A stretch of DNA of 64,000 bases from DALYLB01 sp033763135 (GTDB lineage Bacteria; Acidobacteriota; Blastocatellia; RBC074): positions 1-64,000 of the forward strand of contig JANRKY010000204.1 of assembly GCA_033763135.1 (NCBI GenBank), written 5' to 3'. Below are positions 11,427 to 19,009 of the stretch, one piece after another (the first letter of the stretch is position 1; every line of letters starts with the position of its first letter). Under the pieces are notes generated by a model, which saw only the letters and a list, made by a program, of their open reading frames with translations, did no database searches and had not been told where the DNA came from. A program made the translations under genes and the position numbers.

Positions 11427-13037
11427 CTACCTTGCAGCCATCCGACCGCGCCAGATGCGCACGGCGTGAAAGAAATTGTGGAAGGCCTGATACTGCCTGT
11501 TGTCCAGGCCATCGCTCTCGGTCGTTCCGACCGTGGTCTGAACGGCGGCATCACGCAGATGCTGATCCAGCCGCATCAGGGGACGCGTCTTGTCCGGGTC
11601 CAGTCGCTCGCCTTCGCGTTTGCAGGTGAAGACGAATTCCCGTTGTTCATGCGCTCCCCGCGGAGGCCAGATCCCGGGCCAGATCACCAGAAACTCTTCC
11701 TGCGGAACGTTTCCCTTGTACGAGAGGAAGATCACCGCCCCTCGCTGATTCGATCGGCCGCGCAGCGCGTCCAGATAGACCGTCATGGCCTCCTGCCGGC
11801 TCATCTCTCCCGGGCCGTCGTCGTCGTACTGGCGGGCGAATTTCGCGGCCGTCTCTTCGGCGCTCGCAACCGCCAGCTCGATGAAGCGGTCGCGCGCCCT
11901 GCCGGACAACACGAACTCCGGCGCCTCCAGTTCGACATCGACGCGCGGGAGATTGCCGTCGCGCCGCGCGCGCAACACCACGCGCGATTCGATCAGTTTG
12001 TAATCGCGACCCGCGCCGGCGCCATCGGGAGCGCGTCGCTCCCGGAAATTGAGCCGCGGCGCCTCTCCGGCGTCGTCGTACTCCACGGAGAAACGCAGTT
12101 CCGCCCCGACGCCGGTCAGATCGTACCAGGTGGGCTGGATCAGCCCGTGCCCTGGCGCGGAGAGCCCGGACAAAAACCGGAGCGCCTTGATGTAACCATC
12201 GCGCAGTCCCTGGACGAACTGCGTCAGATTCTCCATGCCCAACTGCAATTGTCCGCCGTCTGGGCGCTCGACATGCGATGTGGTTGCGCCCTCCACCCAG
12301 CGACGCACCGTCTGCGCCATCCGGTGAAGCGGTTCGTAGCGCAACTCGCGGCTGCCGTCGTCCTCGATGCTGTAAATCGTGATCTGCGGACTTGCGCTGG
12401 GCGTAAACAGGAACAGGCCGTCGTTCACTTCTTTTTTGGTGACGCGCACGATCAGATACGACTCATCCGCACCATCCAGCCGGAAACAGACCATGCCGCG
12501 CTCCGGATGGGGCCTGTCGAGCGCTTCGATCACCCGCCCGCCTTCCTCGCGAACCTTTCCGGCGAGGCCCCGCCCGCGCGCGTCGTCGCCCGGCAGATCG
12601 AACTTCCAGACGGACGAATCGCCGGATTGCAGCAGCCGCCCCAGCGCTCGGCACAGCTTCTGTTCTTCGCCTGCATCGATCAGAAAATGCGGCTCGCTCA
12701 GCGTCATCGGAGCCCCGCCCGCAACAAGGTCCGCCGGAAGGCGCGGCGGCGGTTCGGGGATCGCCACCAGTGAAAAGCGCAGGCGATGCGTATGCAGTTC
12801 GCTTCGCCGATTGCCCACGGGAATGAAGAGAATTCGCTTCTCGCGATCGACCTGCAGGGCGAATTCCAGCTCGAAATCGACGCGCGGCACGGCGTATTGG
12901 CATCCCGTCGCCGCCGGATCGCGCGTGGCGTCGAGCTCCCGCTGCGTGCCGGCCACCGCGGCGGCGATCGTCTGAAAGAGCGCATCGATCCGATCGGCGC
13001 TGATGATGACGGAGGATGTATCGGCCAAACTCACCAC
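11427..13037 (-). CDS. Large cluster protein with two copies of a beta-domain
   Basis: 536 aa from a GTG at 13037 (a second GTG precedes it in frame). Unrecognised family. Residues ~15-95 read as a helix (DALFQTIAAAVAGTQRELDA) followed by CQYAVPRVDFELEFALQV and closing with LRFSLVAIPEPPP. This matches the 401-aa neighbour (YYAIPSLKAEMKVGF .. STLSFELVSVPPPP). A second, more diverged copy may occupy ~275-380 (TWYDLTGVGAELRFSVEY .. YKLIESRVVLRAR). The C-terminal part has alternating strands and helices (RGAVIFLSYKG, EEFLVIWPG). It lies 29 bp after the upstream gene and 5 bp before the downstream one. No catalytic motif is evident. Confidence 0.8.
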   Translation of the reverse strand: MVSLADTSSVIISADRIDALFQTIAAAVAGTQRELDATRDPAATGCQYAVPRVDFELEFALQVDREKRILFIPVGNRRSELHTHRLRFSLVAIPEPPPRLPADLVAGGAPMTLSEPHFLIDAGEEQKLCRALGRLLQSGDSSVWKFDLPGDDARGRGLAGKVREEGGRVIEALDRPHPERGMVCFRLDGADESYLIVRVTKKEVNDGLFLFTPSASPQITIYSIEDDGSRELRYEPLHRMAQTVRRWVEGATTSHVERPDGGQLQLGMENLTQFVQGLRDGYIKALRFLSGLSAPGHGLIQPTWYDLTGVGAELRFSVEYDDAGEAPRLNFRERRAPDGAGAGRDYKLIESRVVLRARRDGNLPRVDVELEAPEFVLSGRARDRFIELAVASAEETAAKFARQYDDDGPGEMSRQEAMTVYLDALRGRSNQRGAVIFLSYKGNVPQEEFLVIWPGIWPPRGAHEQREFVFTCKREGERLDPDKTRPLMRLDQHLRDAAVQTTVGTTESDGLDNRQYQAFHNFFHAVRIWRGRMAAR

Positions 13038-13066
13038 CTGCTGCGGGCCGCGACGGCGCGCGACCG

Positions 13067-14272
13067 CTATGCCTTGTAGTATTCGTCCAGAATGGTCAGC
13101 GCCTTGAAGAGGGCGTCGCCGAAGCAGTTGATCATCGCCTTGGGCCCCTCGGGATTCTCTCTCTGCAGCGCGGTCAGGCCAGCAGTGTCTGGAATCAACA
13201 AATACTGCCCCTTCTTATCCAGCATCGGAAAGAACTTTTTATCGAAGACGGAAGCATCCGGCTGCAACGCTCCATCCTTCTCCGACAAGTGAAGCACCAG
13301 CAGGCTGCGCCAGAAATTCTCCCGCTCCAGATCTTTCTTCGTCTGGGATGGCCAGAAGACCAGGTACTTCGTCTCTCCGGCCTCCCCTGCGTAGCGCAGG
13401 ACGGCGGCCAGCGCCTTTCCGATCTCGAAATTTTCGGTCAGCTCGACGTCCAACTGTTCCGTCTTCGCCAATGCGTGAACCCGATCGAGAAACTGTCGCT
13501 TCTCATCCCCGACCAGCAGAAAGCCGGGCGGAAGATCCGGCCGGTTGCTGCCCGGCGGCGGCGGCACCGAGACCAGTTCGAAGGAGAGCGTGCTTTCGCC
13601 GTGATTCTCGCGCTGCTCCCGGCTGCTGAAGAGGATCAGGTTCATCCCCTTCCCTTTCGATTCGCTGAACCCGACCTTCATCTCCGCCTTCAGGCTGGGA
13701 ATGGCGTAATAGGCCGGCGGTATGCGGGGATCGAGCCGCGCCGCATATTCCAGCGACTGCCTGTTGAGCTCCTTCTGCGCGCCAATCAGCGACTCGGTGA
13801 CGTTTGTGAAGAATCGCTGCATCTGCACCGTGTCGCTGGCTTCGCTTTCGCCGTCGCCCGAACCGGCCCCCTTGACGACAGCGGGACGAACGGCCGCCGG
13901 AGACGCGGCGGGACCTTGGGTCTCGCTCACCCCAAGCGGAGAGAGTTTCGCTCGCTCATTCTCCAGACTGCTCAACTTGATCTCGATTTCTCCCAGCGGC
14001 TTCTTCAGATCGGGCTTGAGCCCCTGCCCCGTGGAGATATCCGGCTTGCCCTCGTCGAATTTCTCGAAGAGATTCCGGGCCTTGTCCTGAATATTGTCGA
14101 AGATGTCTTTCCATTGCCGGGACGCCTTCTCGGCGGCCTCGAACGTCTCCCGCAATTCCTTCGCCAGCTTGAACAACCGGACGGCATCGTCCGTCATCGG
14201 CGGGTGATCGTTTTTCAACCGGGCAAAAATCTCAGTTACTTCGGAAATCCTGACATTCACATCGGATGGCAT
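13067..14272 (-). CDS. Cluster protein: coiled coil plus beta-domain
   Basis: 401 aa, ATG at 14272 with a GAGG site. The first ~90 residues are charged and helical (LFKLAKELRETFEAAEKASRQW), probably a coiled coil. Residues ~150-240 hold the domain shared with the neighbours: a helix, then YYAIPSLKAEMKVGFSESK, a second strand GMNLILFSSREQ, and STLSFELVSVPPPP. The C-terminal third has KYLVFWPSQ and helices ending FGDALFKALTILDEYY, which resembles the end of the 536-aa protein (QAFHNFFHAVRIWRG). Family unknown to me; cytoplasmic by prediction. Confidence 0.8.
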   Translation of the reverse strand: MPSDVNVRISEVTEIFARLKNDHPPMTDDAVRLFKLAKELRETFEAAEKASRQWKDIFDNIQDKARNLFEKFDEGKPDISTGQGLKPDLKKPLGEIEIKLSSLENERAKLSPLGVSETQGPAASPAAVRPAVVKGAGSGDGESEASDTVQMQRFFTNVTESLIGAQKELNRQSLEYAARLDPRIPPAYYAIPSLKAEMKVGFSESKGKGMNLILFSSREQRENHGESTLSFELVSVPPPPGSNRPDLPPGFLLVGDEKRQFLDRVHALAKTEQLDVELTENFEIGKALAAVLRYAGEAGETKYLVFWPSQTKKDLERENFWRSLLVLHLSEKDGALQPDASVFDKKFFPMLDKKGQYLLIPDTAGLTALQRENPEGPKAMINCFGDALFKALTILDEYYKA

Positions 14273-14409
14273 AGATGCGCCTCAATTGGAGATTCGATGC
14301 TGGAACTGTCATGCCTCGCCAACCGACAGAGAGAAGCGACAATGTGGGTCCGCCGCCTTTCTCTGTCGTTGGCATTGCCGATAAGCCCGCGCGGCGCGCG
14401 GGCGCGATG

Positions 14410-14961
14410 TCATTCGCCGGACGCCTGCAGTTTGGGCAGACTATCGAACAGGCTGGTCAGCGCTTTGAGCCGTTCCGCGCTTGCGGGCGCGACAGCGCCG
14501 GGTTTGCTGCCCGCCGTCAGCAGCTTGTCGAGAGAGACTTCGCTGACTGGAATCGCGTGCAGAACCGTGCGGATGAGCGCCGACGCCTGATAGTCATAGC
14601 CCGTCCGCTTCGTGTAAGCCGCATTGATCGCCACGGCGCCCAGTTTCACCTTGCCCGAAACGCCGATCTCCTCCGCAGACGCCATCTGCAGATCCGCGCG
14701 CACCTCGACCGTGGTTTCCGTGAATTGATACCGGGACGGCGCGACGCTCTTGAACAATTCCAGCACCTGCTTTGCCTGGTCGCCTCCCTCCCCCGCATTT
14801 TTATTGATGAGAGGAAGCACCATGTTCACGAAGGCGATCAGGTTTTCCATATAGCTCTCATCCAGGTGTTGCTGCGCCTCTGCGACGCTCAGCCCCAACT
14901 GCCCGATCAGACCAGGCAGGGTCTGCAGATTTTCGAACAGCTTGTTTGCAATATCAGCCAT
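14410..14961 (-). CDS. Small cluster protein with helix plus beta-domain
   Basis: 183 aa, ATG at 14961 with an AAGGAG site seven bases upstream. The N-terminal half is helical (LIGQLGLSVAEAQQHLDESY, NLIAFVNMVLPLINKN). The middle reads YQFTETTVEVRADLQM, VSGKVKLGAVAINAAYTKR, then ASALIRTVLHAIPV. This order and spacing parallels the 117-aa upstream protein. It is reminiscent of DUF2589-type proteins as I remember them (helical start, then a V-x-V-x-F strand ladder), but that is a recollection, not a match. No enzyme motif, no signal peptide. A 137-bp non-coding stretch separates it from the next gene. Confidence 0.8.
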   Translation of the reverse strand: MADIANKLFENLQTLPGLIGQLGLSVAEAQQHLDESYMENLIAFVNMVLPLINKNAGEGGDQAKQVLELFKSVAPSRYQFTETTVEVRADLQMASAEEIGVSGKVKLGAVAINAAYTKRTGYDYQASALIRTVLHAIPVSEVSLDKLLTAGSKPGAVAPASAERLKALTSLFDSLPKLQASGE

Positions 14962-15003
14962 CAGTGATCTCCTTCATTTCGAAGAATGAGAGGACCCGCA
15001 AAT

Positions 15004-15357
15004 TCAACGGTCCTCGGTGGGTGGGTATGGGACGCGCTGCACGGTGAGTTGCAAGGCGCTCTGTGTGGATTCGGAGTGAGCGTAGCGTCGCTGGAAACCG
15101 AGATTGAGCAGGCCCAATCCCACTCCCAACGCGAACTCCTGCTCCGTGCTTGTGGAGACGCGAACCTGCACCTGCATCTCCGCTTGATCGACAACCATCG
15201 CCGGAGGCAACAGCTCCCGGGCGAGCGGTTCATATCCTCGCTCCCGGGCCATTTGCCGGACGGCGGCGAAAGCCTGCAATCGCTCCCGATGATCGTCGTC
15301 CAGCATCTGCTGCTGCTCGACGACCTGCTCGCTGAGCGCGGTCAACAATTCATTCAT
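15004..15357 (-). CDS. Small cluster protein, first gene of the beta-domain operon
   Basis: 117 aa from the ATG at 15357. An ATG at 15384 would add nine residues, and neither has a strong ribosome site. The N-terminal helix (ELLTALSEQVVEQQQMLDDD) leads to VVDQAEMQVQVRVSTSTEQE, then FALGVGLGLLNLGFQRRY and STQSALQLTVQRVPYPP. These three strands align by eye with the 183-aa neighbour and, more loosely, with the 401- and 536-aa proteins. No known function. It sits at the upstream end of the minus-strand operon and so probably carries its promoter between here and the mobile element at 15518. Confidence 0.75.
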   Translation of the reverse strand: MNELLTALSEQVVEQQQMLDDDHRERLQAFAAVRQMARERGYEPLARELLPPAMVVDQAEMQVQVRVSTSTEQEFALGVGLGLLNLGFQRRYAHSESTQSALQLTVQRVPYPPTEDR

Positions 15358-15517
15358 GGAGACGATGCCGGGAAGCGTTCGCATAAGAAAAAAAAGGACC
15401 TCGGAAAAACTGCTGAAAATGTCGCGTGCGAGAACTTCGGGAGGCAGCCAACGCGAAGAGGGCACGGGGCAACTTCGCGGCCCGCATCCTACCATCGAGC
15501 CTTCCCCTCGACAATTA

Positions 15518-15840
15518 CTGATACTAACGGATTTTGTGGTGGGGCGCGCCGCCTCTTCCGGCGGTGAACCTCCAATGGCGTTCAGGTATGAAAAGAGGGC
15601 CTCACGCGAAGACGCGAAGGCGCAAAGGAGAGTGATTTTCGAGTTTTTTCATCTTCGCGTCCTTTTTCTCGAATCCGCGGGCCGCGCGGCTCGCCGAATG
15701 CCTGAATCGAAAACGAAGGCGCGAAGAAGAGCGGCCTTCCCTCCCTTCGCGCTTTCGCGTCTTCGCGTGAGGCAAAACTTAACGCCGTTGCGGGTCACCG
15801 CCGTGAGAGGGCGTTCGACCACAAAATCCGTTAGCATCAG
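15518..15840. mobile_element. Miniature inverted-repeat element, family C copy 1 (carries a family B palindrome)
   Basis: The termini are CTGATACTAACGGATTTTGT at 15518 and its complement ending ..TTAGCATCAG at 15840, 23 bp with one mismatch. They are flanked by GACAATTA (15510-15517) and GACAATTT (15841-15848), an 8-bp direct repeat with 7/8 identity. The inside (about 15570-15812) is the long family B palindrome with CCTCACGCGAAGACGCGAAG and its mirror. No transposase frame is present, so movement would need one supplied in trans. It occupies the 534-bp gap between the beta-domain operon and the PhyH gene. Confidence 0.82.
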
Positions 15841-15891
15841 GACAATTTTTACCGTTTGCCCCAATCGTATTTCCCCAATTCGACGTTTCAA

Positions 15892-16767
15892 TCAATCATT
15901 GTCCGGGCGGGGTTGATTGGCCCAATGACCCGAGGGATCGGCGCCGCTGACCCAGACGCCCTTCTGATTCCAGTCCATGCCGGCGCGCACGTCGGCCGTC
16001 GTATAACGCAGCGTCAGCCCGCAGCGCCGCCGCGTGGAGGCGTTCATTTCGGAGCCATGCAGCAGGAGATCGGAGTGAATCGAGACCTCGCCGGCGCGAA
16101 GCATGTTGTCGACGGGCGCGCCGAACTTCTCCGCCTCGGGGACGACCTGATTCAAGAGGCTCGAATCGCTCTCTTCGGTCAGTCGATACGTCAGGTGTCC
16201 GTAATGATGCGAGCCGGGAATGAAGCGCATGCAGGCGTTCTCGACGTCGGCGTCGTCGATCGCCAGCCAGACCGTCAGCGCCTTCGACGGCGAAAGCGGC
16301 CAATAGCCCGCATCCTGATGCCAGCCGACCGTTCGGCCGTCGCCCGGCAATTTGCAGAAATAGTGCGAGCCCCAGCCGATGACATTCTCTCCCAGCAGGT
16401 CCTTGACGCGCGCCACGATCCGCGTATCGGTGAGCAGATCGTAGACCTTGCCGTAGAGCAGGTGCGCCGTCTTGATCGAATAGTTGTCCTGCCCGGATGC
16501 GAGGACGCGCGCCAGCAGCGCGTCGAAATAGCGGCGATGATCGGCGATCTCCTCTTCGCTGAAGATGCGGATGCCGGTGACATAACCGTCGCGATTGAAG
16601 TCCTCGATCTGCCCCGGCGTCAGAACCCGCGGCTCCGCGACGCCCGCCGGATGAAAACGGAACTCGCGCCCCATCTCCGCCAGCCGGTCCGCCTCGGGAA
16701 AGAGCTTGTTGAACTCCGGGTTCAAATGCTGATTGACGGCTTGCGTTTCATTCTCCGTACGTTCCAT
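15892..16767 (-). CDS. Phytanoyl-CoA dioxygenase (PhyH) family protein
   Basis: 291 aa. The non-heme iron site is visible: VGWHQDAGYW supplies His150 and Asp152, and SIHSDLLLHGSEMN supplies the distal His237. The following RRCGLTLRYT holds the probable 2-oxoglutarate-binding Arg. Also typical are RDGYVTGIRIFSEEEI near residues 59-73 and CMRFIPGSHHYG. These enzymes hydroxylate lipids or small molecules with Fe(II) and 2-oxoglutarate. The substrate is not predictable. There is no signal peptide. It follows the SGNH hydrolase gene by 41 bp on the same strand. Confidence 0.92.
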   Translation of the reverse strand: MERTENETQAVNQHLNPEFNKLFPEADRLAEMGREFRFHPAGVAEPRVLTPGQIEDFNRDGYVTGIRIFSEEEIADHRRYFDALLARVLASGQDNYSIKTAHLLYGKVYDLLTDTRIVARVKDLLGENVIGWGSHYFCKLPGDGRTVGWHQDAGYWPLSPSKALTVWLAIDDADVENACMRFIPGSHHYGHLTYRLTEESDSSLLNQVVPEAEKFGAPVDNMLRAGEVSIHSDLLLHGSEMNASTRRRCGLTLRYTTADVRAGMDWNQKGVWVSGADPSGHWANQPRPDND

Positions 16768-16808
16768 GGTCGATTCGCTGCCTCCTGATTGTTCTTCAAA
16801 CGAATGCG

Positions 16809-17441
16809 CTATTCCTTCACGACCGCCCAGGCGGTCTTCTGCAACAGTTCCGCCTCCGAGGGCGCGAGCCCCGCCGCATCGCCGGTGGGGCGCTCTCCGA
16901 ACAGGGCGGCGTAGAAGACGCAGGCGGCCAGATACGAGCCCGCCAGCGTCGGATGGCTCTGGTCCTTGTCGTGCAGGACCGGCGCGGGGTGCTCGCGCAG
17001 GAAGCGCTGCCAGGCGATGCCCGCGGGAACGACGATTGCGCCGAGCTCTTTCCCGATCTCCTCATAGGCGCTGGTGAGCGCCGGCTGCGATTCGGGGGCG
17101 TTCTGCCGCGCCCAGGTCAGATAGAGGACGGTCTTCGCCCTGGCGGCGTTGATCTCCGCATCGAAGAGCCGGATGTTCTCGTGCATGCGCGCCCGATTCT
17201 TGATCGGCAGCGTGCTCTGTTCCTGCAGCGCAACATAATCGTATCCGCCCTGCCGGATGGCCTGCTGCGCCTCGCCCTTGTTCCAGTGCATGCGAAGCGA
17301 AGCCCCGCCCGCCGAGATCAGCCGATGCTCGAACCGCTTGCCGCACGCCTCGGCGAGACGCGCGATCAGCCCGGGGACATCGTTCCGCGCCGTGAAGCTA
17401 TTGCCGATGAACAGCACATTGAGACGATCTTTCTTCTTCAT
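16809..17441 (-). CDS. SGNH/GDSL-type hydrolase
   Basis: 210 aa. Block I is VLFIGNSFTARND, with the nucleophile Ser15 in the GNSFT variant. The block V Asp/His pair is in DKDQSHPTLAGSYLAA. YDYVALQEQST fits the region of the oxyanion residue. The family cleaves esters, often acetyl groups on carbohydrates. No signal peptide is visible, although the adjacent dioxygenase is also cytoplasmic. It is the upstream gene of the PhyH pair. Confidence 0.87.
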   Translation of the reverse strand: MKKKDRLNVLFIGNSFTARNDVPGLIARLAEACGKRFEHRLISAGGASLRMHWNKGEAQQAIRQGGYDYVALQEQSTLPIKNRARMHENIRLFDAEINAARAKTVLYLTWARQNAPESQPALTSAYEEIGKELGAIVVPAGIAWQRFLREHPAPVLHDKDQSHPTLAGSYLAACVFYAALFGERPTGDAAGLAPSEAELLQKTAWAVVKE

Positions 17442-17510
17442 CTTTCGAATGGTAATCAGAGGAAGCGAAAGATGGAAGAAGAGACGGGCGGACAGCGCGG
17501 TTAATTTTCC

Positions 17511-17557
17511 AAATCAGGCCACATTCGGGCAGGAGAACTCATCCACGGGGGACACGG
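17511..17557. repeat. Half copy of family E (CCACGGGGGACAC) palindrome
   Basis: The stretch AAATCAGGCC.., ..GCAGGAGAACTCATCCACGG.. and GGGGACACGG follows the same order as the reverse complement of 32530-32594. The matching second arm is absent here. It lies in the 281-bp region between the divergent SGNH and aldo/keto reductase genes. The remainder of that region shows only GC-rich sequence. Confidence 0.6.
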
Positions 17558-17722
17558 CGAGGCCGGGCCGCAACCAATGAGAAGAAGAGGAGAGCGAAGC
17601 CCCGCTGACGGGCGTGGAGTTCGAGAAAAAGCGGGTACAATGGCGCGACACATTTCCCGGGGCCCGCGGATTTTCGCGCGAAGATCCAGGGGCCCGACAC
17701 ACCGACAAAGGAGTCTTGATTC

Positions 17723-18709
17723 ATGGAACAACGAAAACTCGGCGCGCAGGGACTGGTCGTCTCGGCAATCGGCCTCGGCTGCATGCAGATGAGCGGCAAC
17801 TATGGCAGCGCCGATGAGGCCGAGGGGATTGCCACCATTCACGAAGCGCTCGATCTGGGCATCAATTTCTTCGACACGGCGGAGATTTATGGCCCGTTCG
17901 AGAACGAGAAGCTGGTCGGCCGGGCGCTCAAGGACCGGCGTGACCGGGCGATCATCGCGACCAAGTTCGGCTTTGCCATCAAGGACGGCCGTCCGGTGGG
18001 AACGGACAGCCGGCCGGAGCACGTGAAAGAGGCGTGCGATGCCTCGCTTTCACGGCTCGGCATCGATCACATCGATCTCTTCTATCAGCATCGCGTGGAT
18101 AAGAACACGCCGATCGAAGAGACCGTCGGCGCGCTGGCCGATCTGGTCAAGGCGGGCAAGATTCGTTATATCGGCTTGTCGGAAGCGGGCGTGGAGTCCA
18201 TTCGCCGCGCGCACGCGGTCCATCCGGTCTCGGCGTTGCAGTCGGAATATTCCCTGTGGGAGCGCGACATCGAAACCGAGCGGCTGCCGGCGCTGCGCGA
18301 ACTCGGCATCGGCCTGGTGCCGTTCAGCCCGCTGGGACGCGGCTTCCTGACCGGGATGACGAAACGCGCCGAAGAGCTCGCCGACGGCGACTGGCGCAAG
18401 ACAAACATCCCGCGGCTGCAGGGCGAAAACTACGATCGCAATCTGGCGCTCGTCGACGCCGTCCGGGAGATCGCGACGCGCAAGGGTTGCACGCCCGCCC
18501 AGTTCGCGCTCGCGTGGCTGCTTCATCAGGGGCCGGACATCGTGCCCATTCCCGGGACAAAACGGCTGGCCTATATGCGCGAAAACACGCAGGCGGCCAA
18601 TGTCGCGTTGACGCCGGAAGACCTGCAATGGATCGACGAGAAGATCCCCGTGGGCGCCGCCGTCGGCGACCGCTATATCGAACAGGGAATGAAGCTGCTC
18701 GACTATTGA
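17723..18709 (+). CDS. Aldo/keto reductase
   Basis: 328 aa, ATG preceded by AAAGGAG. The catalytic tetrad is visible: Asp51 and Tyr56 in FFDTAEIYG, Lys81 in IIATKFGF, His123 in LFYQHRVD. The C-terminal NADPH-binding segment is VPIPGTKRLAYMRENTQA. The sequence resembles the AKR13-like YajO/yeast Yakc-type subgroup (LGCMQMSGNYG). It would reduce aldehydes or ketones with NADPH in the cytoplasm. It is a single-gene unit with a mobile element downstream. Confidence 0.95.
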   Translation: MEQRKLGAQGLVVSAIGLGCMQMSGNYGSADEAEGIATIHEALDLGINFFDTAEIYGPFENEKLVGRALKDRRDRAIIATKFGFAIKDGRPVGTDSRPEHVKEACDASLSRLGIDHIDLFYQHRVDKNTPIEETVGALADLVKAGKIRYIGLSEAGVESIRRAHAVHPVSALQSEYSLWERDIETERLPALRELGIGLVPFSPLGRGFLTGMTKRAEELADGDWRKTNIPRLQGENYDRNLALVDAVREIATRKGCTPAQFALAWLLHQGPDIVPIPGTKRLAYMRENTQAANVALTPEDLQWIDEKIPVGAAVGDRYIEQGMKLLDY

Positions 18710-18738
18710 TTTCCCGCCGCGGCGCGGGCCAGTCTCTA

Positions 18739-18994
18739 AATGATGAATGATGAATGATGCTGATACTAATGGATTTTGTGGAGAGATAAATCGGCCCCGA
18801 GAAGGTTCGGGCGCTTGAACGAATCGACAGGATTGACAGGATTTTTCAGGATTTACAGGATGTCATGCAAATCCTGCTTCCTGTAAATCCTGAAAAATCC
18901 TGTCAATCCTGTCGATTCCTCCTCCTGACCGCAAAATCCCTTAGCATCAGGAATGATGAATGCGCCTTCCATTCATCATTCATCATTCATCATT
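18739..18994. repeat. ATGATGA palindrome split by a mobile element
   Basis: The left arm is 18739-18759 and the right part is 18951-18994, mostly repeats of AATGATG and its complement CATCATT. With the inserted element (18760-18950) and one copy of the 8-bp duplication removed, the sequence becomes a perfect palindrome with 25-bp arms and a loop of seven bases (CGCCTTC). It lies in the 300-bp gap between the aldo/keto reductase and the TonB receptor, which converge here, so the original palindrome could have been a terminator. Confidence 0.8.
18760..18950. mobile_element. Miniature inverted-repeat element, family C copy 2
   Basis: 191 bp with termini CTGATACTAATGGATTTTGT (left) and ..CCCTTAGCATCAG (right), flanked on both sides by the exact 8-bp repeat GAATGATG (18752-18759 and 18951-18958). 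Inside is a second palindrome with perfect 40-nt arms (18821-18860 and 18879-18918), built from CAGGATT/ACAGG units. The spacer between terminus and palindrome is about 40 bp on the left but about 10 bp on the right. No open frame encodes a transposase. Confidence 0.88.
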
Positions 18995-19009
18995 CCAATC
19001 CCCCTTCGA

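Noticed and set aside
10882..15357. Phage tail or contractile injection system
   Set aside because: No sheath, tube, baseplate or AAA ATPase gene is seen; the proteins share only a small beta-domain.
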